A stretch of DNA of 64,000 bases from Tateyamaria sp947503385 (GCF_051195235.1 NZ_JBNFZM010000003.1:496001-560000); one strand, 5' to 3'. Shown: positions 42,202 through 51,932, counted from the first letter of the stretch. Made by a program: numbers and translations. The notes: generated by a model from the sequence alone, not told the origin.

Positions 42202-43002
42202 TTATGTGCGCCAATTCAACAAACGCTTCTCCACGACGCCGATGAGCGCGCTTACGATCACGCCCAGCAACGACAGGATCACCACGCCTGCAAAGAGTCG
42301 TTCCAAATCGTAGAGCGAACCCGCCTCTAGAATGTAAGCCCCGATGCCGAACTCTGCGCCCAGCATTTCGGCTGCCACCAGCAGGATAATGGCGATGGCA
42401 AGGCTGATACGCAGCCCCGACAGAATACCCGGCATCGCGCCGGGCAGGACGATTTTTCGCACGATGGACCACCACGATAGACCAAAACTCTGGCCCATTC
42501 GGATCAGAGTGCGGTCCACATTGTCCACCGCGCCATAGGTCGCGACAACCGTTGGGGTAAACGTCCCAAATGCAATCAGTGCGTATTTCGATCCTTCACC
42601 GATCCCGAACCAGATGACAAACAGCGGCAAGAGTGCGATTTTCGGGATCGGGAAAATCGCGGCGACCAACGGAACCATGCCGGAACGCACATAAGAGAAC
42701 AGACCGATCAATACGCCAACGCTAATGCCGATGCTGATCCCGATGGCAGCGCCGACAACCAGACGCGACAGGGACGGGCCGAGATGTTTGAACAACAGAC
42801 CGCTGTTGTAGAGATCGCGAAACGTGTCCAGCACATCCGAAGGTTTCGGCATCGTCAAAGCTGATATCCAGCCCGCGCGCGTGCCCCATTCAGCAATTAG
42901 GACAAGACCGACAAAAACCACAAAACCAACCCAACGGCGGGACTTTGGGGCAAAACCGCCACCGCGAAATGCTACGGATTTTCCGGGCACGGGGTCAGAC
43001 AT
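42202..43002 (-). CDS. ABC permease, SsuC/TauC type
   Basis: A 266-residue permease with about six membrane segments. The C-terminal half holds the EAA coupling motif (RMGQSFGLSWWSIVRKIVLPGAMPGILSGLRISLA), diagnostic of the nitrate/sulfonate/taurine importer family. The first six residues overlap the ATPase end. It completes a GntR-binding protein-ATPase-permease operon. The substrate is unknown; the family carries sulfonates, taurine, pyrimidine precursors and aromatic acids. Confidence 0.9.
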   Translation of the reverse strand: MSDPVPGKSVAFRGGGFAPKSRRWVGFVVFVGLVLIAEWGTRAGWISALTMPKPSDVLDTFRDLYNSGLLFKHLGPSLSRLVVGAAIGISIGISVGVLIGLFSYVRSGMVPLVAAIFPIPKIALLPLFVIWFGIGEGSKYALIAFGTFTPTVVATYGAVDNVDRTLIRMGQSFGLSWWSIVRKIVLPGAMPGILSGLRISLAIAIILLVAAEMLGAEFGIGAYILEAGSLYDLERLFAGVVILSLLGVIVSALIGVVEKRLLNWRT

Positions 43003-43762
43003 TGATCAACTCCGCATCTGCTGCGCGCGCTTCGTCCCGCATCAGGTGCCACAAATGTCGCTGCGCCGTATCAAGGTCGGTATCGCCAAATGCGCGCTGA
43101 TCCAGAGGCTTGTCGATCTCCACGATTTCCCGGACTTCACCGGGACGGCGCGACAACACAACGACGCGGTGCCCTAGCCTGACCGCTTCGGCAAGGTTGT
43201 GGGTGACATAAACTGCCGTAAAGGGTTGGCGCGTCCACAGGTCGACCAGATCGTCCATCAGCAATTCCCGCGTTTGACTGTCCAAAGCGGACAAGGGTTC
43301 GTCCATCAGCATGACAGCGGGCTGAACCGCCAGCGCACGCGCAATGGCCACGCGTTGTTTCATCCCACCCGAAAGCTGTTTGGGCAGTGCATTGGCAAAG
43401 TCGGTCAATTTTGTGCGCGCCAGAACGTCGTCGATGATCGCGCGGGCCGCCGCCCCTTTGATCCCATGATCTTCTAGCACAAGTGAGATATTGCCCGACA
43501 CGCTTCGCCACGGCAGCAAAGCAAAGTCCTGAAAGATGTAAGTGAGCGGGTTCAAGCACCCGATGGGCGGCTCTCCCAGTTGCAGAACCCGACCGGCGGC
43601 AGGCCGCTCCAGCCCGCCGATAAAGCGGAGCAACGTGGACTTGCCACAGCCGGATGGCCCGACAATGCACACGATCTGCCCGCTGGGAATGTCCAGCGTG
43701 ATATTTCGCAGCACCTCAAATCCATCGTAGGAATGGTTGATGCCGTCAAGCCGGATGTCCAT
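42995..43762 (-). CDS. ABC ATPase, SsuB/TauB type
   Basis: A 255-residue ATPase. Walker A is GPSGCGKSTLLRFIGGL, the Q-loop YIFQDFALLPWRSV, the signature QLSGGMKQRVAIARAL, Walker B VMLMDEPLSALD, and the switch His in YVTHNLAEAV. F-Q-x-x-x-L-L-P-W is typical for the nitrate/sulfonate/taurine group. It lies between the binding protein and the permease on the same strand. Confidence 0.92.
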   Translation of the reverse strand: MDIRLDGINHSYDGFEVLRNITLDIPSGQIVCIVGPSGCGKSTLLRFIGGLERPAAGRVLQLGEPPIGCLNPLTYIFQDFALLPWRSVSGNISLVLEDHGIKGAAARAIIDDVLARTKLTDFANALPKQLSGGMKQRVAIARALAVQPAVMLMDEPLSALDSQTRELLMDDLVDLWTRQPFTAVYVTHNLAEAVRLGHRVVVLSRRPGEVREIVEIDKPLDQRAFGDTDLDTAQRHLWHLMRDEARAADAELINV

Positions 43763-43823
43763 GCACTACCCCGTCAAGAATTTTGGGGGCCAGCGCATGG
43801 CCCGCCCCCATGCGGTACATCGC

Positions 43824-44837
43824 CTACGCGCCCAGAATTTTCACATAAGACTGATCCACGATCTGATCGATCGAGATGTCGGCATCGACCAGTTTTTCGG
43901 ACTGGAACCACGACAGCTGATCCTGCAAGGACGCAATGTTCAGCGCAGCGCCCGTATTCAGGCGCATCGTTCCGTTGATGATCGAAGGCGCGGCTTTGGC
44001 CCGCTCGCGGTCTGTGTAAACGTATTTGTGTATCAGATCGACCATCGCGTCCTGATCGGCGGTCTCGTCGATCATGGCTGCGGCGTAATCGTCAACGCCT
44101 TTGGCATACCCGGCAAGGAAACTTTCGGTCATACCACGCTCATCGGCTGCGTTTTTGACCGACGTGAACACCGTCGTGACCTGATAATCGGGAATGTAGT
44201 CCGCGACGTCTCCGATGATGTGAACCGCGCCGGACCCTGCCAGGGGTTTGGCGATGTGGGGCACGATCGACCAGCCGTCGACCTGCCCAGATTTCATCGC
44301 GCCAATGATCGCTCCGACTTTTTGCAGCGGCGTAAAGGAAATGTTGATGCCCTCTGCCTGCGCCATTTTGGACCCCATATAGTGGAAAGATGAACCGGCT
44401 TGGGTCACCGCAAACGTCTTGCCTGCCAGATCCTTGGGCGTCTTCACCCCGGCCTGAAAGGCCGCGTCAGACACAAGATACTTTTGACCGTCAATGCCGG
44501 GTTCTTCGCTCAGCGCACCGCCGATAACCTTAATTGCACCTTTGTCCGCAAGGCTGATCAAACCACCAGACATGGCTGTCACGGCGTAATCCACATCGCC
44601 AGATGCAATCGCCACCGCCATCGGTTGCGCCGCCTGAAAGAACTCGAACTCAACGTCCAGCCCGGCGTCCTTGAAGTATCCACGCTCGAGCGCAATGAAG
44701 CTGCCGGAATGCGAGGTAAAGCGGAGCGCCCCGACCTTAATCTTCTTGCCTGCGGCAATAGCAGGAGCCGCGAGGCCCACAGTTGCAGCCGTTCCGCCCA
44801 TCAGGGCCAGCGCCGTGCGGCGATTGAATGTGGTCAT
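43824..44837 (-). CDS. ABC substrate-binding protein, SsuA/NMT1 type
   Basis: A 337-residue periplasmic protein. The N-terminus NRRTALALMGGTAATVG has paired Arg and looks like a Tat-type signal, cleaved near AIA|AGK. The domain is NMT1/SsuA-like (KVGALRFTSHSGSFIALERGYFKDAGLDVEFEFF; GSKMAQAEGINISFTPLQ; SIVPHIAKPLAG). AGGGAGGATACC precedes the ATG. It follows the GntR gene by 20 bases. The ligand cannot be read off; the L-E-R-G-Y-F-K-D-A-G-L block is shared by all family members. Confidence 0.9.
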   Translation of the reverse strand: MTTFNRRTALALMGGTAATVGLAAPAIAAGKKIKVGALRFTSHSGSFIALERGYFKDAGLDVEFEFFQAAQPMAVAIASGDVDYAVTAMSGGLISLADKGAIKVIGGALSEEPGIDGQKYLVSDAAFQAGVKTPKDLAGKTFAVTQAGSSFHYMGSKMAQAEGINISFTPLQKVGAIIGAMKSGQVDGWSIVPHIAKPLAGSGAVHIIGDVADYIPDYQVTTVFTSVKNAADERGMTESFLAGYAKGVDDYAAAMIDETADQDAMVDLIHKYVYTDRERAKAAPSIINGTMRLNTGAALNIASLQDQLSWFQSEKLVDADISIDQIVDQSYVKILGA

Positions 44838-44857
44838 GGTATCCTCCCTTATGACCG

Positions 44858-45538
44858 CTATGCGGATTGAAGCTCCGCCTTTATGTCCTGTCTCAGCAGC
44901 GCGTCGGCGTGCGACGCATCGCGCGCCAGCACGGCATCAAGGAGCGCTTTCTGGCGTTTTTTTCGCGCACACCAGTTCAAGCGGCCTTCGCGCAATTGGG
45001 CCAGCCGGAACCGTCGGCTTTGGTCGAAATACTTGCGATGCAGATCAATTAGGCGTCGGCTGCCGCACGCGTCCAATAGCGCGGAGGCAAAAGCCCGACA
45101 TGCTTCGTCCCACTCCAAGGCCGTCACGTCGTCGTGCACTTGCATCACCTTGTCCTCTGCTTTTTGCAGCGCGTGGTGCGCGGCGATCACACGCCCCTCC
45201 CACGCGATATCTCCCAGTTCAATTGCGCGGGACAGCGCCAGAGCTTCGATCTCGGTTCGGACAAGCTGGATATCACACAAGTCCTCTTGCGTCGCCGACG
45301 TGACCCGGAACCCGCGCTGCGCCGTGGCTTCGACCAACCCTTCGACGGTGAGCATTCGGAGCGTTTCGCGCATCGAGTGATTTGATCCGCCGTAGCGACT
45401 GCGCAGGTCGTTCAGTTTCAGCTTTTGGTCCGGCAACAGATTGCCAAATGCGATGTCCTTGCGCAGCGCAGCGGCCAAAAGGTCGACGATTGTTTTATCA
45501 TCCGCAGATTTATTGAGAAAAATCACAGTGTTCGTCAT
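44858..45538 (-). CDS. GntR-family transcriptional regulator (FCD type)
   Basis: A 226-residue repressor-type regulator. The N-terminal winged helix is LAAALRKDIAFGNLLPDQKLKLNDLRSRYGGSNHSMRETLRMLTVEGLV (helix-turn-helix centred on S-N-H-S-M-R-E-T-L). The C-terminal helical FCD domain has the ligand/metal residues in the pattern D-x-x-H/R (RTEIEALALSRAIE, HHALQKAE, HRKYFDQSRRF). I use the ATG at 45538; a TTG two codons earlier also opens the frame. As first gene of the ABC operon it probably represses itself and the transporter, releasing on substrate binding. Confidence 0.88.
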   Translation of the reverse strand: MTNTVIFLNKSADDKTIVDLLAAALRKDIAFGNLLPDQKLKLNDLRSRYGGSNHSMRETLRMLTVEGLVEATAQRGFRVTSATQEDLCDIQLVRTEIEALALSRAIELGDIAWEGRVIAAHHALQKAEDKVMQVHDDVTALEWDEACRAFASALLDACGSRRLIDLHRKYFDQSRRFRLAQLREGRLNWCARKKRQKALLDAVLARDASHADALLRQDIKAELQSA

Positions 45539-45542
45539 ATCC

Positions 45543-45586
45543 AAAAATGTTGGACATTTTTAGAAGGTCCGATCCCGCTGCGTCAA
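45543..45586 (-). promoter_or_regulatory. Promoter with overlapping operator for the GntR-ABC operon
   Basis: On the minus strand, -35 TTGACG (45586-45581) is followed after 18 bases by -10 TAAAAA (45562-45557). The palindrome AAAAATGT / ACATTTTT (arms 45543-45550 and 45554-45561, three-base spacer TGG) overlaps the -10. Its core ATGT-N3-ACAT fits the spacing and dyad style of FCD-type GntR operators. Its position five bases before the GntR start predicts repression by steric block. Confidence 0.6.
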
Positions 45587-45963
45587 GCCTGTAAGTCATA
45601 CGTTCCCGGAGCGCCGCGCATCCGCCCCCCACGTCGGGATGATCTGCCAATGCGCACGCGAAACTCAAAATGAGACAGGCTGCGATGGTTACGCAACACC
45701 GCACTGACGTGTCAGGGCCCTTTGCCATCTCCGTGATAGTGGGAGGCAAGAAACCCGAACTTTCTTTGACGCGTACGAGCGGGGAGCATAGCGGCTCAAC
45801 TTACCCACGAGACTTGTAGCCATTAAACGGACGGGCAAATTCCGCAAATTGTTGCGAAGACTTTCTGCAGGTCAGCACGCATTATCGCGACCACGGGTCA
45901 AAACGATGCACAGAATATGCACGGCATTGATGGTTCGCGATTGTCAAATTGCTGCGGCGCATT
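45587..45963. other. Intergenic region before the mrp operon
   Basis: About 377 bases between the GntR promoter and mrpA. Short frames on the minus strand have no family match. It should hold the mrp promoter; I see TTTGACG at about 45767 with no good -10. No structured RNA is recognised. Confidence 0.4.
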
Positions 45964-48882
45964 ATGCTCTCGGTCTGGCAGGCTTCTGAAAAACAACTGG
46001 CGTACACTTTGTCACTTTTCTTCATCGTTTCACTCCCCTTCCTTGGGGCTCTGTTGCCCGGGCTTATGAATTCTGCCGGACGTTCTGCGTGCGCCGGTAC
46101 TACGTTCATCGTGAGCCTTGCTGCGTTCATCGGGCTTTTGACGAACCTGCCTGCCGTCTTGGCGGGCGAAGTTGTGACGGCGCGCGTTGATTGGCTGCCC
46201 GCGCTCGGGCTGAACTTTTCGCTGATGCTGGATGGTCTGGGCTTTTTCTTTGCCTTTTTGATCCTTGGCATCGGATTGCTGATCATCACCTATGGTCGAC
46301 ATTATCTGAGCCGTGATGACAACATGGGTGAATTCTTTACCTATCTGCTGCTGTTCCAGGGCGCGATGGTGGGGATCGTCCTATCCGATAACATCCTGCT
46401 TTTGTTGGTATTTTGGGAACTGACATCGCTGTCTTCTTTCCTGCTCATCGGGTTTTGGAAACATCTGCCGGAGGGGCGCCAAGGCGCGCGCATGGCGCTC
46501 ACCGTCACCGGCATGGGCGGCTTGGCGATGATTGGCGGAATGCTCATTCTCGGGAACATTGCTGGCAGTTTCGAGCTGAGCGTTATTCTGGAGAACCGCG
46601 ACGCGATTCAGGCCAGCCCACTGTATCTGCCGGCCTTGATCCTGATCCTGCTGGGCTGCTTTACCAAGTCGGCACAGTTCCCGTTTCATTTCTGGTTGCC
46701 ACACGCCATGGCCGCGCCAACACCCGTGTCGGCCTACCTGCACTCCGCCACGATGGTAAAGGCTGGCATCTTCTTGATGGCGCGGATGTGGCCCGTCTTG
46801 TCTGGCACACCCGAATGGTTCGTCATCGTGACCACCGCCGGCTTGTTGACGATGGTTCTGGGTGCCGTCATCGCGCTGTTCAAGCATGATCTCAAGGCGT
46901 TGCTTGCGTTCTCGACTGTCAGCCACCTTGGCTTGATCACCATGCTTTTGGGCACCGGCACCGCGTTCGGTGCATTTGCTGCCGTCTTCCACATCCTGAA
47001 CCATGCGACGTTCAAGGCCGCGCTTTTCATGTCAGCGGGCATTGTCGATCATGAGGCAAAAACCCGCGATATCCGACGCCTCGGTGGATTGCGCCACTTG
47101 ATGCCGATCACCTTTGTGATCGCGACAGTTGCGGCTCTCTCGATGGCTGGCATTCCGCTTTTGAATGGGTTTTTGTCCAAGGAAATGATGCTGGAACAAG
47201 CGACAAAAACGGTCCTTTTCGACACGTGGTGGCTCGTTCCCGCGCTGGCGACTTTTGGTGCGCTTGTCTCTGCGGCCTATAGCTTCCGTTTTGTCAGCCA
47301 CACCTTCCTGGGACCTGTGCGCGAAGACTATCCCGCAAAGCCGCATGATCCCAGCTCAGGAATGTGGTTGCCTCCCGCGATCCTTGTCGTGTTGGTGGTT
47401 GTGATCGGTGTTGCCCCGGCGCTTGCCGAACCCTTTGTCAAACTTGTCACGGCCTCGGTCCTCGGTATCGCCGCTGAGGTGCCGGACAAGCACATCAAGA
47501 TTTGGCATGGGCTGATCCCTGCCCTGTACATGTCGATCGTCGCAGTCATTGGTGGTTTTGTTCTGCTGATGATCTTCAAGCCACTGCTCAGAACCTGGGA
47601 CGCGATGCCCCGGCCCGAGGCCAAGGTAATCTTCGAGACCTTGATCGAAAGCATCGCCGCAGCCGCACGTGGCATGACCCATTCGGTACACAACGGCGCA
47701 TTCACCCGCTATGCACTGATCGGCTTCGTCGCGATTATTGTCGCGGGTTACTACGCCTGGACTACCGGAACGGTGGGCGAAGCAACCCGCCCGCTACAGG
47801 CCGCAGGCCCGGTGCCTATTGCCGGATGGGCCATGCTCATCGGCGCGACCTGTGGCATTGTGGCCCTGCACCGGAACCGTTTTCTGGCGTTGATCCTGAT
47901 CGGCATCGTTGGCCTGATGGTATCCATTGGATTTGTCTATCTCAGCGCGCCCGACCTCGCGATGACGCAGTTCACCGTCGAGGTTGTCACAATCATCCTG
48001 CTGCTGCTGGCGCTGAATTTTCTACCCAACAGCACCCCGGTCGAAAGCACGCCGTTGCGCCGTGTCCGCGACGCAAGCGTGGCCATCGTCGGCGGACTGG
48101 CCGCATTTGTAATGGCCTATCACTACATGCTGCGCGATGCGGTCTCGACGCCGATCTCGGAATTCCACCTCGCCAATTCCTACAAGGGGGGCGGCGGCAC
48201 GAATGTCGTAAATGTCATCCTGGTGGATTTCCGCGGTTTCGATACCTATGGCGAAATCATCGTTCTGAGCATCGCGGCATTGCTGATCTACGCACTGACG
48301 GAAACCCTGTTGCGCGGGCCGGTGCGTCGGCGTCTGCTGAACCGTATCCCGGACCAGCCCATTGCAGGCGACATGCACCCGATGATGATGGTCGTGCTGA
48401 CCCGGGTCATTATGCCGGTCGTGCTTCTGGTTGGCTTCTACATCTTCCTGCGCGGGCATAACGAACCGGGCGGCGGTTTCATCTCGGGTTTGGTCGTGTC
48501 GATCGGGGTGGTAATGCAGTACATGGCCAGCGGGTTTAGCTGGACGTCGAGCCGTCTGCGCTATCCCTATCATGGCGTGATCGGTGCGGGCGTTCTGGTT
48601 GCCGGACTGACCGGGATCGGATCGTGGTTCGTGTCCAAGCCGTTTCTGACGTCGGATTTCACATATGTGCGCATTCCGCCGTTCAACGAGTTTGAACTGG
48701 CCACCGCTGCCCTTTTTGACTTGGGCGTGTTCCTTGCTGTTGTGGGTGCGGTGATGCTGTCGCTTGAAAGTTTTTCACGGCTCGCGCGTCGCGCAGATAC
48801 CGCAGACAGTGAGCACCCCATGGACATCAACCCCTTGCGCGATGATGCAGCTCCGCAATCAGCCCCCACGGAGAAAGCGTAA
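45964..48882 (+). CDS. mrpA: Mrp Na+/H+ antiporter subunit A fused to subunit B
   Basis: A 972-residue inner-membrane protein. Residues about 1-750 are the NuoL/MrpA-type part: LLVFWELTSLSSFLLIGFW, the conserved Lys helix TKSAQFPFHFWLPHAMAAPTPVSAYLHSATMVKAG, and VSHLGLITMLLGTG with the proton-path His. The C-terminal ~150 residues are an MrpB domain (VVLTRVIMPVVLLVGFYIFLRGHNEPGGGFISGL). Proteobacterial mrp loci commonly fuse A and B in this way. I use the ATG at 45964; a TTG at 45949 extends the frame by five residues. It exchanges Na+ (or K+) for H+ and supports alkali and salt tolerance. Confidence 0.93.
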   Translation: MLSVWQASEKQLAYTLSLFFIVSLPFLGALLPGLMNSAGRSACAGTTFIVSLAAFIGLLTNLPAVLAGEVVTARVDWLPALGLNFSLMLDGLGFFFAFLILGIGLLIITYGRHYLSRDDNMGEFFTYLLLFQGAMVGIVLSDNILLLLVFWELTSLSSFLLIGFWKHLPEGRQGARMALTVTGMGGLAMIGGMLILGNIAGSFELSVILENRDAIQASPLYLPALILILLGCFTKSAQFPFHFWLPHAMAAPTPVSAYLHSATMVKAGIFLMARMWPVLSGTPEWFVIVTTAGLLTMVLGAVIALFKHDLKALLAFSTVSHLGLITMLLGTGTAFGAFAAVFHILNHATFKAALFMSAGIVDHEAKTRDIRRLGGLRHLMPITFVIATVAALSMAGIPLLNGFLSKEMMLEQATKTVLFDTWWLVPALATFGALVSAAYSFRFVSHTFLGPVREDYPAKPHDPSSGMWLPPAILVVLVVVIGVAPALAEPFVKLVTASVLGIAAEVPDKHIKIWHGLIPALYMSIVAVIGGFVLLMIFKPLLRTWDAMPRPEAKVIFETLIESIAAAARGMTHSVHNGAFTRYALIGFVAIIVAGYYAWTTGTVGEATRPLQAAGPVPIAGWAMLIGATCGIVALHRNRFLALILIGIVGLMVSIGFVYLSAPDLAMTQFTVEVVTIILLLLALNFLPNSTPVESTPLRRVRDASVAIVGGLAAFVMAYHYMLRDAVSTPISEFHLANSYKGGGGTNVVNVILVDFRGFDTYGEIIVLSIAALLIYALTETLLRGPVRRRLLNRIPDQPIAGDMHPMMMVVLTRVIMPVVLLVGFYIFLRGHNEPGGGFISGLVVSIGVVMQYMASGFSWTSSRLRYPYHGVIGAGVLVAGLTGIGSWFVSKPFLTSDFTYVRIPPFNEFELATAALFDLGVFLAVVGAVMLSLESFSRLARRADTADSEHPMDINPLRDDAAPQSAPTEKA

Positions 48883-48883
48883 C

Positions 48884-49234
48884 ATGGAATTTCTCGTGGC
48901 CTCCGCCATCGGTCTGATGACCGCCGCCGGAATCTATCTGGTGCTGCGTCTGCGCACGTTCCCGGTCATTCTGGGCATCTCATTGCTGACATATGCGGTA
49001 AACGTCTTTCTCTTTACCTCGGGCCGTCTTGTGATTGGCGCACCGCCGGTCCTGCGGGATGATGTGAGCAACTATGCAGATCCGTTGCCACAGGCGCTGG
49101 TGCTGACCGCTATCGTTATTTCGTTTGGGATGACGGCGGTTGCGGTGATGATTGGTCTGGGCGCGTTTCTGGGGTCGGACGACGATCATATCGATGACCA
49201 GGCAGAAGCATCCTCATCGGCGGGCCAGCCATGA
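48884..49234 (+). CDS. mrpC: Mrp Na+/H+ antiporter subunit C
   Basis: A 116-residue, three-helix NuoK-like subunit (GIYLVLRLRTFPVILGISLLTYAVNVFLFTSGR). The ATG at 48884 follows the mrpA stop by one base; a longer frame starting inside mrpA is an artefact. The C-terminal tail is acidic. It overlaps mrpD by 4 bases. Confidence 0.93.
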   Translation: MEFLVASAIGLMTAAGIYLVLRLRTFPVILGISLLTYAVNVFLFTSGRLVIGAPPVLRDDVSNYADPLPQALVLTAIVISFGMTAVAVMIGLGAFLGSDDDHIDDQAEASSSAGQP

Positions 49235-50775
49235 ACCACTGGATCATCGCCCCGGTCATTTTGCCTGCGTTGCTCGCGCCGTTCATCGTGCTGGCGGCAC
49301 GCTATCACTTGGGCATTCAACGGGTGTTCTCGATTGCCGGGATTGTTGCGCTGATCGCCATCGCGGGCGGCCTGGCCTGGCAGGTGTCGGACGGGTCCGT
49401 CATTTCCTACCGCCTTGGCGATTGGGCCGGACCTTTCGGAATTGTCATTGTGGGCGACCGTCTTTCGACACTGATGGTATTGTTGACGTCTGTACTGGCG
49501 CTTTTTGTGCTGCTTTATGCCATCGGCTCGGGATGGGATGATCGCGGGCGGCATTTCCACGCGCTGTTTCAGTTCCAGCTTATGGGCATCCTCGGTGCAT
49601 TCCTGACCGGCGACCTTTTCAACCTCTTCGTCTTCTTCGAAGTGTTGCTGATCGCATCTTACGGGCTGATGATCCATGCGGGCGGCAATGCGCGCTTGCG
49701 GGCTGGCGTACAGTACGTTTTGTTCAACCTGATCGGTTCGACCCTTTTCCTTTTTGCGCTTGGTGCAATCTATGCGGAGACCGGCACACTGAACATGGCC
49801 GATCTGAGTGAGCGCGTGGCGCTCATCGACCCGAGCGAAACCGTCGGTATCAGGCTTGCCGCAGTTCTGCTGTTGCTGGTCTTTGCCATCAAGGCCGCTC
49901 TTGTCCCGCTGCATTTCTGGCTGCCTTCGAGCTACGCCGAGGCACCTGCGCCTGTGGCTGCACTCTTTGCGATCATGACCAAGGTCGGTGCCTATTCCAT
50001 CATTCGCGTCTACACGATGGTCTTCCCGCCCGAGGTCGACGTGACGTCTGGCTTGCATGACACGTGGCTCCTGCCCTTCGCTCTGGTTTCGGTGGTTGTT
50101 GGTATGGTCGGCGTTCTCGCGGCGCGCAAATTGGACAGATTGGTTGCGTTTTCGGTTGTTGGGTCCATGGGAATGGTCGTGACGGCCATTGCGCTGTTCA
50201 GCCCGATCGGCATCGCCGCAGCGCTGTATTACATCGTGCATTCAACCTTGGCGGCTGCCGTCCTTTTCATGGTGTCCGATCTGGTGCGCACAGGACGCGG
50301 AAACGTTGACCTGACCCCGCAGCCCCCGATGGCTGGCACCCATCTGACCGCCGGTATGTTCTTTGTCGGTGCCATTGCGATGACGGGTCTGCCGCCACTG
50401 TCGGGCTTTCTCGGCAAGCTGTTGGTTCTGGATGCCGCATACGACAACACCTTGATGACGTGGGTTTGGGCAGTGGTCCTGATCTCAAGCCTGATCAGCA
50501 TTGTCGGTTTTGCGCGGGCGGGCAGTGTGGTCTTTTGGATTTCGCACAGCATCGAGCCATCCGAACCCCGCTCTGCCGAAGTCAGGCAACCGTCGGCGTT
50601 GGCCTATTCGGCGGTTGGGGGGCTCTTTGCCCTGTTGGTCGCCCACACTGTTTTTGCCGGATCGGTACACGCCTATACAACCAAGATGGCGGCGCAGCTT
50701 TTTGCGCCACAGGCATATATCTCGGCCGTACTCGACAGCCCCGGCAAACTCAGCGAACCAAAGGAGGAGAACTGA
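49231..50775 (+). CDS. mrpD: Mrp Na+/H+ antiporter subunit D
   Basis: A 514-residue NuoN/M-type subunit. The conserved Glu lies in LFVFFEVLLIASYGLMIHAG and the Lys helix in AIKAALVPLHFWLPSSYAEAPAPVAALF. These are the proton-translocating residues shared with complex I. About 14 hydrophobic segments are seen. The start overlaps mrpC; AAGGAGG before the stop serves mrpE. Confidence 0.93.
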   Translation: MNHWIIAPVILPALLAPFIVLAARYHLGIQRVFSIAGIVALIAIAGGLAWQVSDGSVISYRLGDWAGPFGIVIVGDRLSTLMVLLTSVLALFVLLYAIGSGWDDRGRHFHALFQFQLMGILGAFLTGDLFNLFVFFEVLLIASYGLMIHAGGNARLRAGVQYVLFNLIGSTLFLFALGAIYAETGTLNMADLSERVALIDPSETVGIRLAAVLLLLVFAIKAALVPLHFWLPSSYAEAPAPVAALFAIMTKVGAYSIIRVYTMVFPPEVDVTSGLHDTWLLPFALVSVVVGMVGVLAARKLDRLVAFSVVGSMGMVVTAIALFSPIGIAAALYYIVHSTLAAAVLFMVSDLVRTGRGNVDLTPQPPMAGTHLTAGMFFVGAIAMTGLPPLSGFLGKLLVLDAAYDNTLMTWVWAVVLISSLISIVGFARAGSVVFWISHSIEPSEPRSAEVRQPSALAYSAVGGLFALLVAHTVFAGSVHAYTTKMAAQLFAPQAYISAVLDSPGKLSEPKEEN

Positions 50776-50776
50776 C

Positions 50777-51277
50777 ATGGCCCGTGCCTTTGACTGGTTG
50801 GTGCCCCGTCCGCTGCTGACACTGACACTCGCGATTGTCTGGATCCTACTGCAGAACGAGATCACCGCCGGGATGGCGGTCTTTGGCCTGATCCTCGGGA
50901 TCATCATCCCGTGGGGCACTTCCGTCTGGTGGCCCGACACGCCCAAGGGGTTCCGGATGGGCAAAATGGCCCTCTACAGTTTGGTCGTTGTTCGAGATAT
51001 CATTGTCGCCAATATCGAGGTCGCTTGGATCGTTCTGACCGTGCCAAACGCCAAGTTGAAGCCCGGCTGGATCGTTGTCCCACTTGAGTTGAAACAGCCT
51101 GAGGCCATCAGCCTGCTGGCCGGCACAATCACGCTGACACCCGGCACCGTGTCTGCCGACCTGTCGGACAAGGGGCACTGTCTTTTGGTCCATGTCTTGC
51201 ATACTGACGACGCCGATGCCGTTCGGGATGAAATCAAGAACCGGTATGAGCGCCGCCTTTTGGAGATTTTTGAATGA
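50777..51277 (+). CDS. mrpE: Mrp Na+/H+ antiporter subunit E
   Basis: A 166-residue subunit with two to three N-terminal hydrophobic segments and a conserved cytoplasmic part (SLLAGTITLTPGTVSADLSDKG, LVHVLHTDD) diagnostic of MrpE. The ATG at 50777 lies just after the mrpD stop with AAGGAGG upstream. Its stop overlaps mrpF by 4 bases. Confidence 0.93.
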   Translation: MARAFDWLVPRPLLTLTLAIVWILLQNEITAGMAVFGLILGIIIPWGTSVWWPDTPKGFRMGKMALYSLVVVRDIIVANIEVAWIVLTVPNAKLKPGWIVVPLELKQPEAISLLAGTITLTPGTVSADLSDKGHCLLVHVLHTDDADAVRDEIKNRYERRLLEIFE

Positions 51278-51558
51278 GCCCCCACGACATTCTGAACATA
51301 GCTCTGGTCACGGCTCTCATCTCGCTTGCGGTGGGACAGGTCCTGTCGATGGTGCGCCTTATGATCGGGCCGACAACGGGTGATCGTATCCTTGCGCTGG
51401 ATACAATGGTGATCAATGCGCTTGGGCTGGTCATTGTCCTTGGCATGTACCAAGGCGTCAAAATTTACTTCGAAGTTGCCCTTTTGGTCGCCATGCTCGG
51501 CTTTGTTTCGACCGTCGCGCTGGCGCGATTCATTCTGCGAGGGGACATTATCGAATGA
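51274..51558 (+). CDS. mrpF: Mrp Na+/H+ antiporter subunit F
   Basis: A 94-residue three-helix subunit. The block RLMIGPTTGDRILALDTMVINALGL is the MrpF signature, with the conserved Asp residues implicated in cation movement. It overlaps mrpE and mrpG by 4 bases each. Confidence 0.93.
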   Translation: MSPHDILNIALVTALISLAVGQVLSMVRLMIGPTTGDRILALDTMVINALGLVIVLGMYQGVKIYFEVALLVAMLGFVSTVALARFILRGDIIE

Positions 51559-51932
51559 CCTCCGAAACACTCCTCCTTTACGGCGCGACCCTTGCCCTGA
51601 TGATCGGTTCTGCCTTTGTCATCGTCGGCGTGTTGGGTCTGATGAAATTCAACGATCCCATGACCCGGCTGCACGCACCTACCAAGGTTGGCACGCTTGG
51701 CATCGGCATGTTGCTTTTGGCATCCATGCTCAAGTCGATGGCGGCGGGAGATGCGTCCATCCACGAGTTGCTGATCATGTCATTCCTGTTCGTGACCACG
51801 CCCATTTCAGCGCATTTCATCGCCAAGGTCGGCATCCACCTGCGCGCCTGCGACACCCCGCCGTCACCAACACAGGATGACACGTGGTCCACGTTGACAA
51901 CGCCGCAGAAAAATCAGCAGAGCGCGGTCTAA
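51555..51932 (+). CDS. mrpG: Mrp Na+/H+ antiporter subunit G
   Basis: A 125-residue three-helix subunit with the MrpG signature VLGLMKFNDPMTRLHAPTKVGTLG and TTPISAHFIAKVGI. The C-terminal ~25 residues are polar. It ends the operon; no clear terminator follows before the convergent GlcG-like gene 110 bases on. Confidence 0.92.
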   Translation: MTSETLLLYGATLALMIGSAFVIVGVLGLMKFNDPMTRLHAPTKVGTLGIGMLLLASMLKSMAAGDASIHELLIMSFLFVTTPISAHFIAKVGIHLRACDTPPSPTQDDTWSTLTTPQKNQQSAV

